NCBI GenBank assembly: GCA_023404095.1 | Contig: JAEYDD010000038.1 | Location: forward strand, 124,001-188,000 | Origin: Pseudomonadota bacterium | GTDB taxonomy: Bacteria > Pseudomonadota > Alphaproteobacteria > Rhizobiales > Rhizobiaceae | Length of the DNA stretch: 64,000 nucleotides | Direction of reading: 5' to 3' | In this document: piece after piece, positions 1-7,739 of the stretch | Layout: each line of letters starts with the position of its first letter | Numbering within the stretch: the first letter of the stretch is position 1 | The notes under the pieces: generated by a model | Told to the model about the DNA's origin: nothing | Databases searched by the model: none | What the model saw: only the letters and a program-made list of their open reading frames with translations | Position numbers and translations under genes: made by a program

Positions 1-840
1 GCGATTGCACTCAAACAGCACGCCGAGCGCGAGGTCGTCATTATTGCAGACAACCCCGTCGAGGCCCGGCGCTTTGCTGATGGCCTGGCGCAAAAGGTAG
101 GCGCCCATTGATACGCTGGAGGGCGAGGGCGTCGTGGTGACGAGCAACTCGTCGAAGACACCGGTCGAGCGGAGCGCGGCACGATAACCCGCGAGGCGGC
201 GCTGCGACCTTGGATCCATCCGCGCGCCGAGAAAACCGATCCGTCGGCACCCGATCTGCAACATGTGTTCGGTAGCCTGCCGTCCCCCATCGAAATGGGA
301 GAATCCGACCATCATGTCAATCGGGTTGGGACCGGTCTCCATGATCTGTACGACCGGACAGCCGGCGGTTTCCAGCAGACGTCGTGTCGCGGGCAGTTGA
401 TCTATGCCAGAGACGATGAGCGCGGAGGGCCGTTGGCCCAGAAAGACGCGAAGCAGCCTTTCCTCTTCATCGGCGGAATAGTGGGTGTTGCCAAACTGAA
501 TCTGGAGCGCACTGTCGCCGAGGCCATCGTGGATGCCGCGCAGAACTTCAGCGAATACGTTGTTGGTCAGCGAGGGGATGAGGACGCCGATGACATCTGC
601 CCTTGCCGATGCGAGTGCCCGGGCATTCGGATTGAGCACGTATCCGAGCGCGGATATTGCGGCGTCGATCCGCTCCCGCAACTCACTCGAAACGCGTTCG
701 GGATCACGCAGCGCGCGCGACACGGTGATCGTACCCACGCCGGCGCGGCTTGCGACATCCGCAAGTGTTGGCCGTCCGCTACTTCGCCTGGATCGGTTTC
801 CCACGGGGTCCCCCGGTCGAGCATTGCCCGCAAGCTGCAT
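1..840 (-). CDS. LacI/GntR-type transcriptional regulator, C-terminus cut by window edge
   Basis: An open frame of 280 codons runs off the left edge. The N-terminus carries a LacI-type helix-turn-helix (GRPTLADVASRAGVGTITVS, about residues 22-41) followed by the hinge (LNPNARALA). The ligand-binding part (ADVIGVLIPSLTNNVFAEVL; later GCRRIGFLG and DGVVCNNDDLALGVLFEC) is a periplasmic-binding-protein-like core, so about 50 C-terminal residues are missing. The start is ambiguous between ATG at 840 and an in-frame ATG at 852; neither has a strong ribosome-binding site. It is divergent from the aldehyde oxidoreductase operon at 1194, which it probably controls. The HTH wording is closest to the GntR (gluconate) branch of LacI regulators, but the effector cannot be read from the sequence. 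Confidence 0.88.
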   Translation of the reverse strand, partial: MQLAGNARPGDPVGNRSRRSSGRPTLADVASRAGVGTITVSRALRDPERVSSELRERIDAAISALGYVLNPNARALASARADVIGVLIPSLTNNVFAEVLRGIHDGLGDSALQIQFGNTHYSADEEERLLRVFLGQRPSALIVSGIDQLPATRRLLETAGCPVVQIMETGPNPIDMMVGFSHFDGGRQATEHMLQIGCRRIGFLGARMDPRSQRRLAGYRAALRSTGVFDELLVTTTPSPSSVSMGAYLLRQAISKAPGLDGVVCNNDDLALGVLFECNR

Positions 841-891
841 GGCGCCAAGCATAGTCGAACGGTGGCTCTTTGCAAAAGTGAGCGTGAAATT

Positions 892-908
892 AACGTGACG
901 GTCGCGTT
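892..908. promoter_or_regulatory. Candidate LacI operator between divergent genes
   Basis: AACGTGACGGTCGCGTT is an imperfect palindrome in which 7 of 8 base pairs are symmetric around position 900. It lies 52 bp upstream of the LacI-type gene and 285 bp upstream of the oxidoreductase operon. A shorter hairpin-like repeat (CGCGA-TTT-TCGCG, 924-936) follows. The rest of the 853-1193 intergenic stretch shows no gene and no clear sigma-70 promoter. Assignment as an operator is inference. Confidence 0.3.
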
Positions 909-1193
909 CCAAAGGGTACGTCACGCGATTTTCGCGTCCATCCGGTACATTCCCGTCTTCAGATGCTGTCGGCATGATGGCAGCCAGCATGCTCTGGTAT
1001 TGCGTCCGCGCTGCAAAGCCCCCGAGGCCGCGTAGGATTGTGCCCCCGCGACCCCACCCACCGAAACGGAATACGGCGAGCCCTATTCAGCTGGAACTTT
1101 CCCCTCGCTAGTTGCTTATCTCCTCGGTCGCAACATTGACCGTCACGGGAACCGCGGCAGAGGCGGCAACCGCACAATCCCCCGGAGCCGAAA

Positions 1194-1712
1194 ATGCCTC
1201 AGAACTCGAAAGTCTCGATGATCGTCAATGATGAAAGACATGAAATCGAAGTCGACAACAGGACATCGCTGCTCGACGCACTTCGCGAGCATCTCCATCT
1301 GACCGGAACCAAGAAGGGTTGCGACCACGGCCAATGCGGCGCGTGCACTGTGTTGGTGGAAGGCCGTCGGATCAACTCCTGTTTGACACTCGCCGTGATG
1401 CATGAGGACGACGAAATCACGACGATCGAAGGGCTCGGCGAGCCGGGCAATCTTCATCCGATGCAGGCTGCCTTCGTCAAACATGATGGCTTCCAATGCG
1501 GATATTGCACGCCGGGGCAAATCTGTTCTGCAGTGGCGGTTCTCGAAGAGATCAATGCTAGCATCCCGAGCCACGTCACCCCCGATATCACGGCGGCTGC
1601 CCAGCTCACGACAACGGAGATTCGCGAGCGCATGAGCGGGAATATCTGTCGGTGCGGAGCCTATTCCAACATCATGGATGCCATCGTCGAAGTCGCGGGG
1701 ACAAGCGCATGA
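1194..1712 (+). CDS. paoA: Aldehyde oxidoreductase iron-sulfur subunit (PaoA/YagT family)
   Basis: A 172-residue two-[2Fe-2S] subunit of a xanthine-oxidase-family aldehyde oxidoreductase; it passes electrons from the molybdenum subunit to FAD. The plant-type cluster ligands are C43, C48, C51 and C63 (GCDHGQCGACTVL) and the second cluster ligands are C102, C105, C152 and C154 (QCGYCTPGQ, NICRCGAY). GGAG lies 6 nt before the ATG. An in-frame stop at 1137 with no start between excludes a longer N-terminus, so the Tat signal present in E. coli PaoA is absent and this enzyme should be cytoplasmic. It overlaps the next gene by ATGA. Family assignment is firm; the aldehyde substrate is unknown. Confidence 0.93.
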   Translation: MPQNSKVSMIVNDERHEIEVDNRTSLLDALREHLHLTGTKKGCDHGQCGACTVLVEGRRINSCLTLAVMHEDDEITTIEGLGEPGNLHPMQAAFVKHDGFQCGYCTPGQICSAVAVLEEINASIPSHVTPDITAAAQLTTTEIRERMSGNICRCGAYSNIMDAIVEVAGTSA

Positions 1713-2659
1713 GGGCCTTCACATACGAGCGCGCCTCGTCCGTCGAGGCGGCGGCCAAGGCGGCCGCATCCAACAGCCGAGCCAGGTTCATCGCAGGTGG
1801 CACCAATCTGCTCGACCTGATGAAGCTCGAAATCGAGACGCCGACGCACCTGATCGACATCAACGGATTGGGCATCGACAAGATCGAGGACACGCAAGAG
1901 GGCGGGTTGCGGATCGGGGCGCTCGTTCGCAACACAGACCTTGCCGCTCACGAAACTATTCGCCGGGACTACGGCCTGCTTTCGCGGGCACTGCTGGCGG
2001 GCGCTTCCGGACAATTGCGCAACAAGGCGACCACTGCGGGCAATCTGCTCCAGCGCACGCGATGTCCTTATTTCTACGACACCAACCAGCCGTGCAACAA
2101 GCGGCAGCCGGGGAGCGGCTGTTCGGCCATCGGCGGCTTCAGCCGCCAGCATGCGGTGGTGGGTGCGAGCGAGGCCTGTATCGCGACGCATCCCAGCGAC
2201 ATGGCAGTCGCGATGCGCGCTCTCGACGCCGTCGTAGAGACGGTAAAGGCAGACGGCAGCCGTCGGTCTGTCCCGATCGCGGATTTCCATTGCCTACCGG
2301 GAGATACCCCGCACATCGAAACGGTTCTCGAAGCTGGCGAGGTCATCACGGCGGTGACGCTACCGCCACCCGTTGGTGGAAAGCAAATTTACCGCAAAGT
2401 TCGCGACCGTGCTTCATACGCCTTCGCGCTGGTTTCGGTGGGAGCGATCATCAAGCCGGATGGCACAGGACAGGTCGCAGTCGGCGGCATCGCCCACAAG
2501 CCTTGGCGCATCGCGGCCGCGGACGCCGAACTGTCGAGAGGTGCAAGGTCGACGGCGGATGCGTTGCTCGCTGAGGCTCGTCCTACTGAGCAGAACCGCT
2601 TTAAAATCGAGCTCGTGCGTCGGACGCTCGGCGCTGTTCTCACCGAAGCAAGGGGGTGA
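1709..2659 (+). CDS. paoB: Aldehyde oxidoreductase FAD-binding subunit (PaoB/YagS family)
   Basis: A 316-residue FAD-binding subunit matching the usual PaoB length. The FAD motif FIAGGTNLLDLMK is near residue 30 and GQLRNKATTAGNLLQRTRC near residue 100. The cysteine-rich insertion (RCPYFYDTNQPCNKRQPGSG then CSA) is typical of PaoB-type subunits, which carry an additional [4Fe-4S] cluster. The start is the ATG at 1709 that overlaps the TGA of the iron-sulfur gene; an earlier in-frame start at 1652 would lie inside that gene. It forms a heterotrimer with its two neighbours. Confidence 0.93.
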   Translation: MRAFTYERASSVEAAAKAAASNSRARFIAGGTNLLDLMKLEIETPTHLIDINGLGIDKIEDTQEGGLRIGALVRNTDLAAHETIRRDYGLLSRALLAGASGQLRNKATTAGNLLQRTRCPYFYDTNQPCNKRQPGSGCSAIGGFSRQHAVVGASEACIATHPSDMAVAMRALDAVVETVKADGSRRSVPIADFHCLPGDTPHIETVLEAGEVITAVTLPPPVGGKQIYRKVRDRASYAFALVSVGAIIKPDGTGQVAVGGIAHKPWRIAAADAELSRGARSTADALLAEARPTEQNRFKIELVRRTLGAVLTEARG

Positions 2660-2662
2660 GCC

Positions 2663-4867
2663 ATGCAGTTCGACAAGCCAGCAACCACCAATCCAATTGA
2701 CCGCCTCAAGGTAGTCGGCCAGCCGGTCCATCGCATCGACGGCCAACTCAAGGCAACCGGGCGGGTGAAGTATGCCTATGAATGGCACGACCCCAATGTT
2801 CCCTACGTCTACGGATATCCCGTGGGCGCGGCCATCGCCAAGGGACACATCGTCTCCATGGACGTCTCGGCCGCCAAGGAAGCGCCAGGCGTGCTCGCCG
2901 TGGTGACGGCTCTTGACGTCGGCGAACGCAAGAAGGGCAAGTTTAATACGGCCAAGCTCTTCGGCGGCAGCGAAATACAACATTATCACCAGGCGGTTGC
3001 TGTTGTGGTCGCCGAAACTTTCGAGCAGGCGCGCGCCGCTGCGGCCTTGGTGAGGGTCGAGTACGCAGAGGAAAAGGGAGCGTTCGATCTCAAAGACGCG
3101 ATGAAGACGGCCGTAAAGCCCAAGGACGCTGGCGGCGCGCCGCCAGACACGGCTGTCGGCGACTTCGATGGGGCGTTCAAATCGGCCCCCGTCAGCTTCG
3201 ACGCGACGTATACCACGCCTGACCAATCGCATTCCATGATGGAGCCCCATGCTTCGATCGCTACTTGGGAAGGCGAGGCTCTAACTATCTGGACCTCCAG
3301 CCAGATGATCGACTGGTGGCGTTCTGACCTGGCCACCACGCTCGACGTCGAGAGGGACAAAATCCACCTTATGTCGCCGTTCATCGGCGGCGGTTTTGGG
3401 GGAAAGCTGTTCCTGCGCGCGGACGCGGTTCTCGCGGCATTCGCTGCCAAGGCGGTAGGGTGTCCGGTAAAAGTGGCGTTGCCGCGCCCGTTTATGGTCA
3501 ACAACACGACACATCGCCCAGCAACAATCCAGCGCGTCCGCATCGCTGCGGACCACTCCGGCAAGATCACGGCGATCGGGCACGAAAGCTGGTCGGGAGA
3601 CCTTCCGGGCGGTCAGCTTGAGACGGCGGTCATGCAGACCCGGCTACTCTACGCCGGCGCGAACCGTATGACTGCCATGCGGTTGGCAACGCTGGATTTG
3701 CCGGAGGGCAACGCCATGCGCGCGCCTGGGGAGGCTCCCGGCATGATGGCGCTCGAGATTGCCATGGACGAGATGGCTGAGAAGCTCGACATCGATCCCG
3801 TCGAATTCAGGATCATCAACGACACACAGGTTGACCCGGAAAAGCCGGAGCGGCCGTTCTCCCATCGCGATCTTGTCGGCTGCCTGAGGCTCGGAGCTGA
3901 ACGTTTCGGGTGGAACGAAAGGGGCAGGCCCGCGTCCCGGAGGGAAGGGAATTGGCTCATCGGGTTCGGCGTCGCCGCCGCGTTCCGAAACAACCTGCTG
4001 GTTCCGTCAGGCGCGCGCGTTCGGCTCGATCGCGAGGGTGTTATCACCGTCGAAACCGATATGACGGACATCGGAACCGGGAGTTACACAATAATTGCCC
4101 AGACGGCGGCCGAAATGATGGGGGTCCCCATTGAACAAGTGGCCGTCCGCCTGGGGGATTCGCGATTTCCAGTATCGGCAGGTTCAGGCGGTCAATTCGG
4201 AGCCAACTGTTCTACCACCGGCGTCTACGCAGCGTGTGTCAAACTCCGGGAAGCCATCGCGCAAAAGCTGGGCTTCAATTCAGAGGATGCCATGTTCGAA
4301 AATGGGGAGGTCCGATCAGGCAACAGATCTGTGCCGCTTGCCGAGGCTGCGGGTTCCGAAGGTCTTGCCGGGGAGGACACCGTCGAGTGGGCAAAGCTTG
4401 CCGACAGTCACCAGCAGTCGACTTTCGGGGCGCACTTTGTCGAGGTGGGCGTCGATATCGCCACGGGCGAAAGCCGCGTTCGTAGGATGCTCGCCGTTTG
4501 CGCCGCCGGGCGCATCCTCAATCCCATCACCGCCCGCAGCCAGGTCATCGGTGCGATGACCATGGGCGTTGGCGGTGCACTCTCGGAGGAGCTCGCGGTC
4601 GATGTCAGGCGCGGCTTCTTCGTCAATCACGATCTCGCGGGTTACGAAGTGCCGGTACACGCCGACATTCCGCATCAGGAGGTGATCTTCATGGACGAAA
4701 CCGATCCGTATTCGTCGCCCATGAAAGCCAAGGGTATTGCGGAACTCGGACTGTGCGGAGTTTCGGCCGCCATCGCGAACGCTATCTATAACGCCACGGG
4801 TGTCAGGGTTCGTGAATATCCCGTCACCCTCGACAAGCTGATTGGCAGTCTACCTGAGATAACATGA
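2663..4867 (+). CDS. paoC: Aldehyde oxidoreductase molybdenum-binding subunit (PaoC/YagR family)
   Basis: A 734-residue catalytic subunit that binds the molybdenum pterin cofactor and oxidises aldehydes to acids. Visible signatures are GGGFGGKLFLRAD (about residue 243), the MRAPGEAPGMMALE loop (about residue 355), GSGGQFGANC (about residue 508), and the C-terminal AKGIAELGLCGVSAA loop whose Glu corresponds to the catalytic base. It follows the FAD gene after 3 nt (stop TGA then GCC ATG) with GGGGTGAGCC as ribosome-binding region. No paoD/xdhC-type cofactor-insertion gene follows, so maturation must rely on a chaperone encoded elsewhere. Confidence 0.93.
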   Translation: MQFDKPATTNPIDRLKVVGQPVHRIDGQLKATGRVKYAYEWHDPNVPYVYGYPVGAAIAKGHIVSMDVSAAKEAPGVLAVVTALDVGERKKGKFNTAKLFGGSEIQHYHQAVAVVVAETFEQARAAAALVRVEYAEEKGAFDLKDAMKTAVKPKDAGGAPPDTAVGDFDGAFKSAPVSFDATYTTPDQSHSMMEPHASIATWEGEALTIWTSSQMIDWWRSDLATTLDVERDKIHLMSPFIGGGFGGKLFLRADAVLAAFAAKAVGCPVKVALPRPFMVNNTTHRPATIQRVRIAADHSGKITAIGHESWSGDLPGGQLETAVMQTRLLYAGANRMTAMRLATLDLPEGNAMRAPGEAPGMMALEIAMDEMAEKLDIDPVEFRIINDTQVDPEKPERPFSHRDLVGCLRLGAERFGWNERGRPASRREGNWLIGFGVAAAFRNNLLVPSGARVRLDREGVITVETDMTDIGTGSYTIIAQTAAEMMGVPIEQVAVRLGDSRFPVSAGSGGQFGANCSTTGVYAACVKLREAIAQKLGFNSEDAMFENGEVRSGNRSVPLAEAAGSEGLAGEDTVEWAKLADSHQQSTFGAHFVEVGVDIATGESRVRRMLAVCAAGRILNPITARSQVIGAMTMGVGGALSEELAVDVRRGFFVNHDLAGYEVPVHADIPHQEVIFMDETDPYSSPMKAKGIAELGLCGVSAAIANAIYNATGVRVREYPVTLDKLIGSLPEIT

Positions 4868-4922
4868 CAACACACTGGCGGTGCGCAGTTTGGGCGGCCG
4901 GCAGTGCCACGCTGCATTCGTC

Positions 4923-5419
4923 CGCTCTTCAGTCGGCGAGGGCTTCTCAAGCCCTCGCATTTCCTCGAAGTGCATCGTCGCTCTGGGTCGATGGCGAACT
5001 CGTGCACCTAGAAGACCTCGTCCTCCATGATGCTGCTCAGGGTCTCTGCGCGCGGGCGTGCCCCCCGCATCATTGGGTGGAGATAGAAAGCTGGCGCCAC
5101 AGGGAGAGGCCGGTCCGACCACGACCATTGGTGGGGAGGGGAGGCGAGAGATGAGGCTGCCGACGGTTTGGATGTCGCGTTTGCCGCGATCGATGTGGAA
5201 CTCGCGCGCTCGGAGGCGGCCATCGAGGAGGCAAAGACGCCGGTTCGCGCTCGAAGCGCTCCAGAAAGGGATCCCTCGTCTACGAGCTCGACTGAGGATG
5301 AGCGACTGGAGGAGTGGCGCGCCGTGTCGGCGCGGGCCGAGGATCTGTCACCGGTCCTGCAGGCGATCGTAGCATTCGATGCCTGGAACGAGATCGCGGC
5401 GTTGCAGCATGCGGCTTAA
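4923..5419 (+). pseudogene. Degenerate RHE_PE00001 / DUF1612-family gene remnant
   Basis: Three frames in succession carry pieces of one protein. Frame A has RSSVGEGFSSPRIS (from 4923). Frame B has SSLWVDGELVHLEDLVLHDA (about 4973-5035). Frame C has FAAIDVELARSEAAIEEAKT and DERLEEWRAVSARAEDL, ending VLQAIVAFDAWNEIAALQHA, at a stop at 5419. From memory these match the N-terminal two-thirds of a family common on rhizobial plasmids (DUF1612 with a C-terminal HTH). The order is preserved but frameshifts near 4970 and 5100-5160, a local shift near 5280, and loss of the HTH end make it non-functional. It marks old plasmid-type DNA next to the pao operon. Confidence 0.6.
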
Positions 5420-5445
5420 CTCTGCAGGCTGCTAGAGCACTCGCG

Positions 5446-5465
5446 TTCAAGTGAGATCACTTGAA
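5446..5465. repeat. Perfect 9-bp-arm palindrome, rhizobial intergenic repeat type
   Basis: TTCAAGTGAGATCACTTGAA has two perfect 9-bp arms separated by GA. With its flanks (GCTAGAGCAC on the left, TCGGAAA on the right) it resembles short palindromic intergenic elements frequent in Rhizobiaceae genomes. It sits 17 bp beyond the 3' end of the minus-strand gntR gene and could form a transcript 3' hairpin. There is no T-run, so it is not a standard terminator. Confidence 0.5.
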
Positions 5466-5481
5466 TCGGAAATCTACACCT

Positions 5482-6390
5482 TCAGCTATCGAAGGAGGTC
5501 GCACTGGCACCGGTCAAATGCCTGCGAACGAGTGCTGAAGCAAAGGTGTAATCCTTGGCTTCGATTGCGCGTAGGATCATCAGATGTTCGCGCGCGGCTT
5601 CACGAAGCCTTGGTTCACTGAGGTGGGAGAAGTCGCTGAGTTCGGTCATGCGCCGCAGACTGTTCTGACGTTCCAGGCTCTCGGTCAGAAAGCGATTGTT
5701 GGCCCAGGCAACGATCGTTTCATGGAACTTGGCGTTGATCGAGAACCATTCGATACGGCTGATTTCCTGGATGGGTCGCGTCAGCATCGCTTCCTGTTCA
5801 CGAATAAGCGCATGCAGTTGATCTTTTTTTGGCGTGTAGCTTGGCACGAGCAGGGCGTTGCATTCGATGATCAGGCGGAACTCATAGCTCTCGTCGACCG
5901 CTTCCTTGCTGACCAAACACTCGGCGAACTGCCAGCCATGTCCGGCCCGGCGATTAACGAGACCCTCCTTGGCCATCCGCATTAACGTGCGCCGGACCGC
6001 GCCGCGCGTCGTTGAAAACTGCTCCAGCAGTTCAGCCTCGGAGACTTCCTCGCCGATTTTGCCGGAGGCGCGGGCCTCCATGAACCGGTTGTAGAGCGTA
6101 TCGGTTTCGGATTCGCCTATCACGTCTGCCATCGGCATGGCGCCCGGATCACGCGCCAGCTGGAAGCCGCGTGTCGGAGAATGCTCGATCAGCCCTTCGG
6201 CGAGGAAGATCTGCAGCGCCTGCCGTACCGGTGTGCGTGATACGCCGAGTTCCCGCGCAAGCGCCGTCTCCGAGATGCGCTCCTTCACCGCCCAGCGGCC
6301 CTGGTTGATCAGGCCCAAGACCTTCCTGGCCACCTCTGCCTGAAGATTGCTGAGCCCTGATGTCTGGTCGAGTGTTGCGGTTTCCGCCAA
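5482..6390 (-). CDS. GntR-family regulator with two winged-helix domains and FCD domain
   Basis: A 302-residue regulator, longer than the usual 220-250 of the FadR/FCD group. Residues about 15-80 form a GntR winged helix (ETALARELGVSRTPVRQALQ, then LIEHSPTRGFQLA). Residues about 95-160 repeat the same fold (EAELLEQFSTTRGAVRRTLM, then LVNRRAGHGWQFAE). The FCD ligand-binding helical domain follows, with EFRLIIECNALL and a conserved AKFHETIV. The gene is divergent from the hydrolase/ABC operon and is most likely its repressor or activator. The ligand is unknown. The duplication of the DNA-binding domain suggests recognition of an extended or doubled operator. Confidence 0.85.
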   Translation of the reverse strand: MAETATLDQTSGLSNLQAEVARKVLGLINQGRWAVKERISETALARELGVSRTPVRQALQIFLAEGLIEHSPTRGFQLARDPGAMPMADVIGESETDTLYNRFMEARASGKIGEEVSEAELLEQFSTTRGAVRRTLMRMAKEGLVNRRAGHGWQFAECLVSKEAVDESYEFRLIIECNALLVPSYTPKKDQLHALIREQEAMLTRPIQEISRIEWFSINAKFHETIVAWANNRFLTESLERQNSLRRMTELSDFSHLSEPRLREAAREHLMILRAIEAKDYTFASALVRRHLTGASATSFDS

Positions 6391-6440
6391 GGGGCGCCTC
6401 CATCAGCGCCGTTGCCCGGCGCATCGTGCTGTCGCGCACG

Positions 6441-6469
6441 AATATAAGGAAATCGTAGCTGCGACACAA
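6441..6469 (-). promoter_or_regulatory. Putative sigma-70 promoter of the gntR gene with overlapping inverted repeat
   Basis: Read on the minus strand, TTGTGT (6469-6464), a 17-bp spacer and TATATT (6446-6441) give a plausible -35/-10 pair. A TCGTGC-N6-GCACGA inverted repeat (6424-6441) abuts the -10 and could be an autoregulatory site. A TATAAT hexamer on the plus strand (6475-6480) may be the -10 of the divergent operon, but no good -35 accompanies it. The remaining 6391-6567 region is AT-rich and non-coding. Confidence 0.35.
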
Positions 6470-6567
6470 TAGGTTATAATTTTCTCAAAAACCAAAAATT
6501 GCCGATAAAGTGATAGACAATGGTTTTTTATGCATATACAGAACCAAAAAGTTCAAACGGAGCCGAC

Positions 6568-7737
6568 ATGCAGACCCAACCTTTTCCGCTCGTGACTCTG
6601 ACTGGCGCTCCCCACGAGCGTGGACGGCAATACGGCACGCTTCTCTCGGATCGAATCGCGCTCAGCGCGCGCCTCTATGGTGGCGCCCTGGAAAAGCTGG
6701 GTTATCCAGAAGGCCGCAGAGTAGCTCTTATCCGTTCCTATGCTGACCGGATCGGCGAGTTCGACGCCGCCTATGTCGACGAGATGCATGGCATTGCCGA
6801 AGGCTCCGGTATTCCGTTCGAAGACATCGTGATGATCAATGCGCGCACCGAGATTGTCGCGGTCGCGCGGGCGGAACTCGGTGCGACCGAGGAGGATGAT
6901 CCGGATGACGGCTGCACCTGCGCGCTCGTCATGCCCGAGCGCAGCGAGACCGGAACGCTGCTGCATGCGCAGAACTGGGACTGGCGGGCCGAGTGTGCCG
7001 AGACGGGTGTGGTCCTGCGTGTCCGTCGTGGCGATGACGGTCCCGATTTTGTCACCTTCGTCGAGGCGGGCGGTCTGGCACGCAGCGGCTTCAATGCCGT
7101 CGGTACCTCGATCACCGCCAACTACCTGGAATGCGAGCGTGATTTCATCCAACAGGGGGTGCCGCTCGGCGCGATCCGTCGGAAGGTGCTGGAAGGCAGC
7201 CATTTCGCTATGGCCATCAAGGCGGTGGCGACCACGCCAAAATCCTGTTCGAACAATATCATGCTCGCCTCGGCCGCCGGATTCGGCATCGACCTGGAAT
7301 GCGCTCCGGACGAGGCCTTCCCGCTCTATCCGGAAAACGGGCTGCTGGTGCACGCCAACCACTGGGTGAGCCCGGTCGCGTTGTCGAAACTGCGCGATAC
7401 CGGCATACCCTATGTTCCCGAGAGCTATTACCGCGATTGGCGCGTGCGCCGTATTCTTCAGCAACGCGGCGAGAAGCTTGGGCGCGAGGACCTCAAGGCA
7501 GCGCTGTTCGACGATTTTCTCACGCCCTATTCCGTCTGCCGTCCGCCGCGCGAGAGCGAGACCAACAGCATTTCGACAACCGTGGCAATGATCGTCATTG
7601 ATGCGGCCAAGGGCTTTATGGAGATCGCACCGCTGCCTGCGCTCAACCGGACGTTCCGTTCCTATGCCCTGGATGATTGGCGCCCGCTGCCGCAGGATGC
7701 GGCCCTGCGGGAGCCATCTCGGCAGATCGGAGACTAG
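6568..7737 (+). CDS. C45-family Ntn-hydrolase (acyl-CoA:6-APA acyltransferase-like)
   Basis: A 389-residue member of the peptidase C45 / penicillin acyltransferase-like family. These enzymes self-cleave at a Gly-Cys bond and then hydrolyse or transfer acyl groups on amides. The expected cleavage point is G115-C116 in DDGCTCAL, with LLHAQNWDWR and AGFGIDLECAPDE as further family landmarks. The start is the ATG at 6568 with GGAG 5 nt upstream; an ATG at 6520 is in frame but has no ribosome-binding site. No signal peptide is seen, so it acts in the cytoplasm. It is the first gene of an operon with a peptide-type ABC importer. Likely role: release of an acyl or amino-acyl group from an imported amide; the substrate is unknown. 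Confidence 0.8.
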   Translation: MQTQPFPLVTLTGAPHERGRQYGTLLSDRIALSARLYGGALEKLGYPEGRRVALIRSYADRIGEFDAAYVDEMHGIAEGSGIPFEDIVMINARTEIVAVARAELGATEEDDPDDGCTCALVMPERSETGTLLHAQNWDWRAECAETGVVLRVRRGDDGPDFVTFVEAGGLARSGFNAVGTSITANYLECERDFIQQGVPLGAIRRKVLEGSHFAMAIKAVATTPKSCSNNIMLASAAGFGIDLECAPDEAFPLYPENGLLVHANHWVSPVALSKLRDTGIPYVPESYYRDWRVRRILQQRGEKLGREDLKAALFDDFLTPYSVCRPPRESETNSISTTVAMIVIDAAKGFMEIAPLPALNRTFRSYALDDWRPLPQDAALREPSRQIGD

Positions 7738-7739
7738 CA

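Noticed and set aside
265..1035. 256-codon plus-strand open frame over the left edge
   Set aside because: Antisense shadow of the LacI-type gene with no recognisable domain; it also crosses the intergenic region without a ribosome-binding site.
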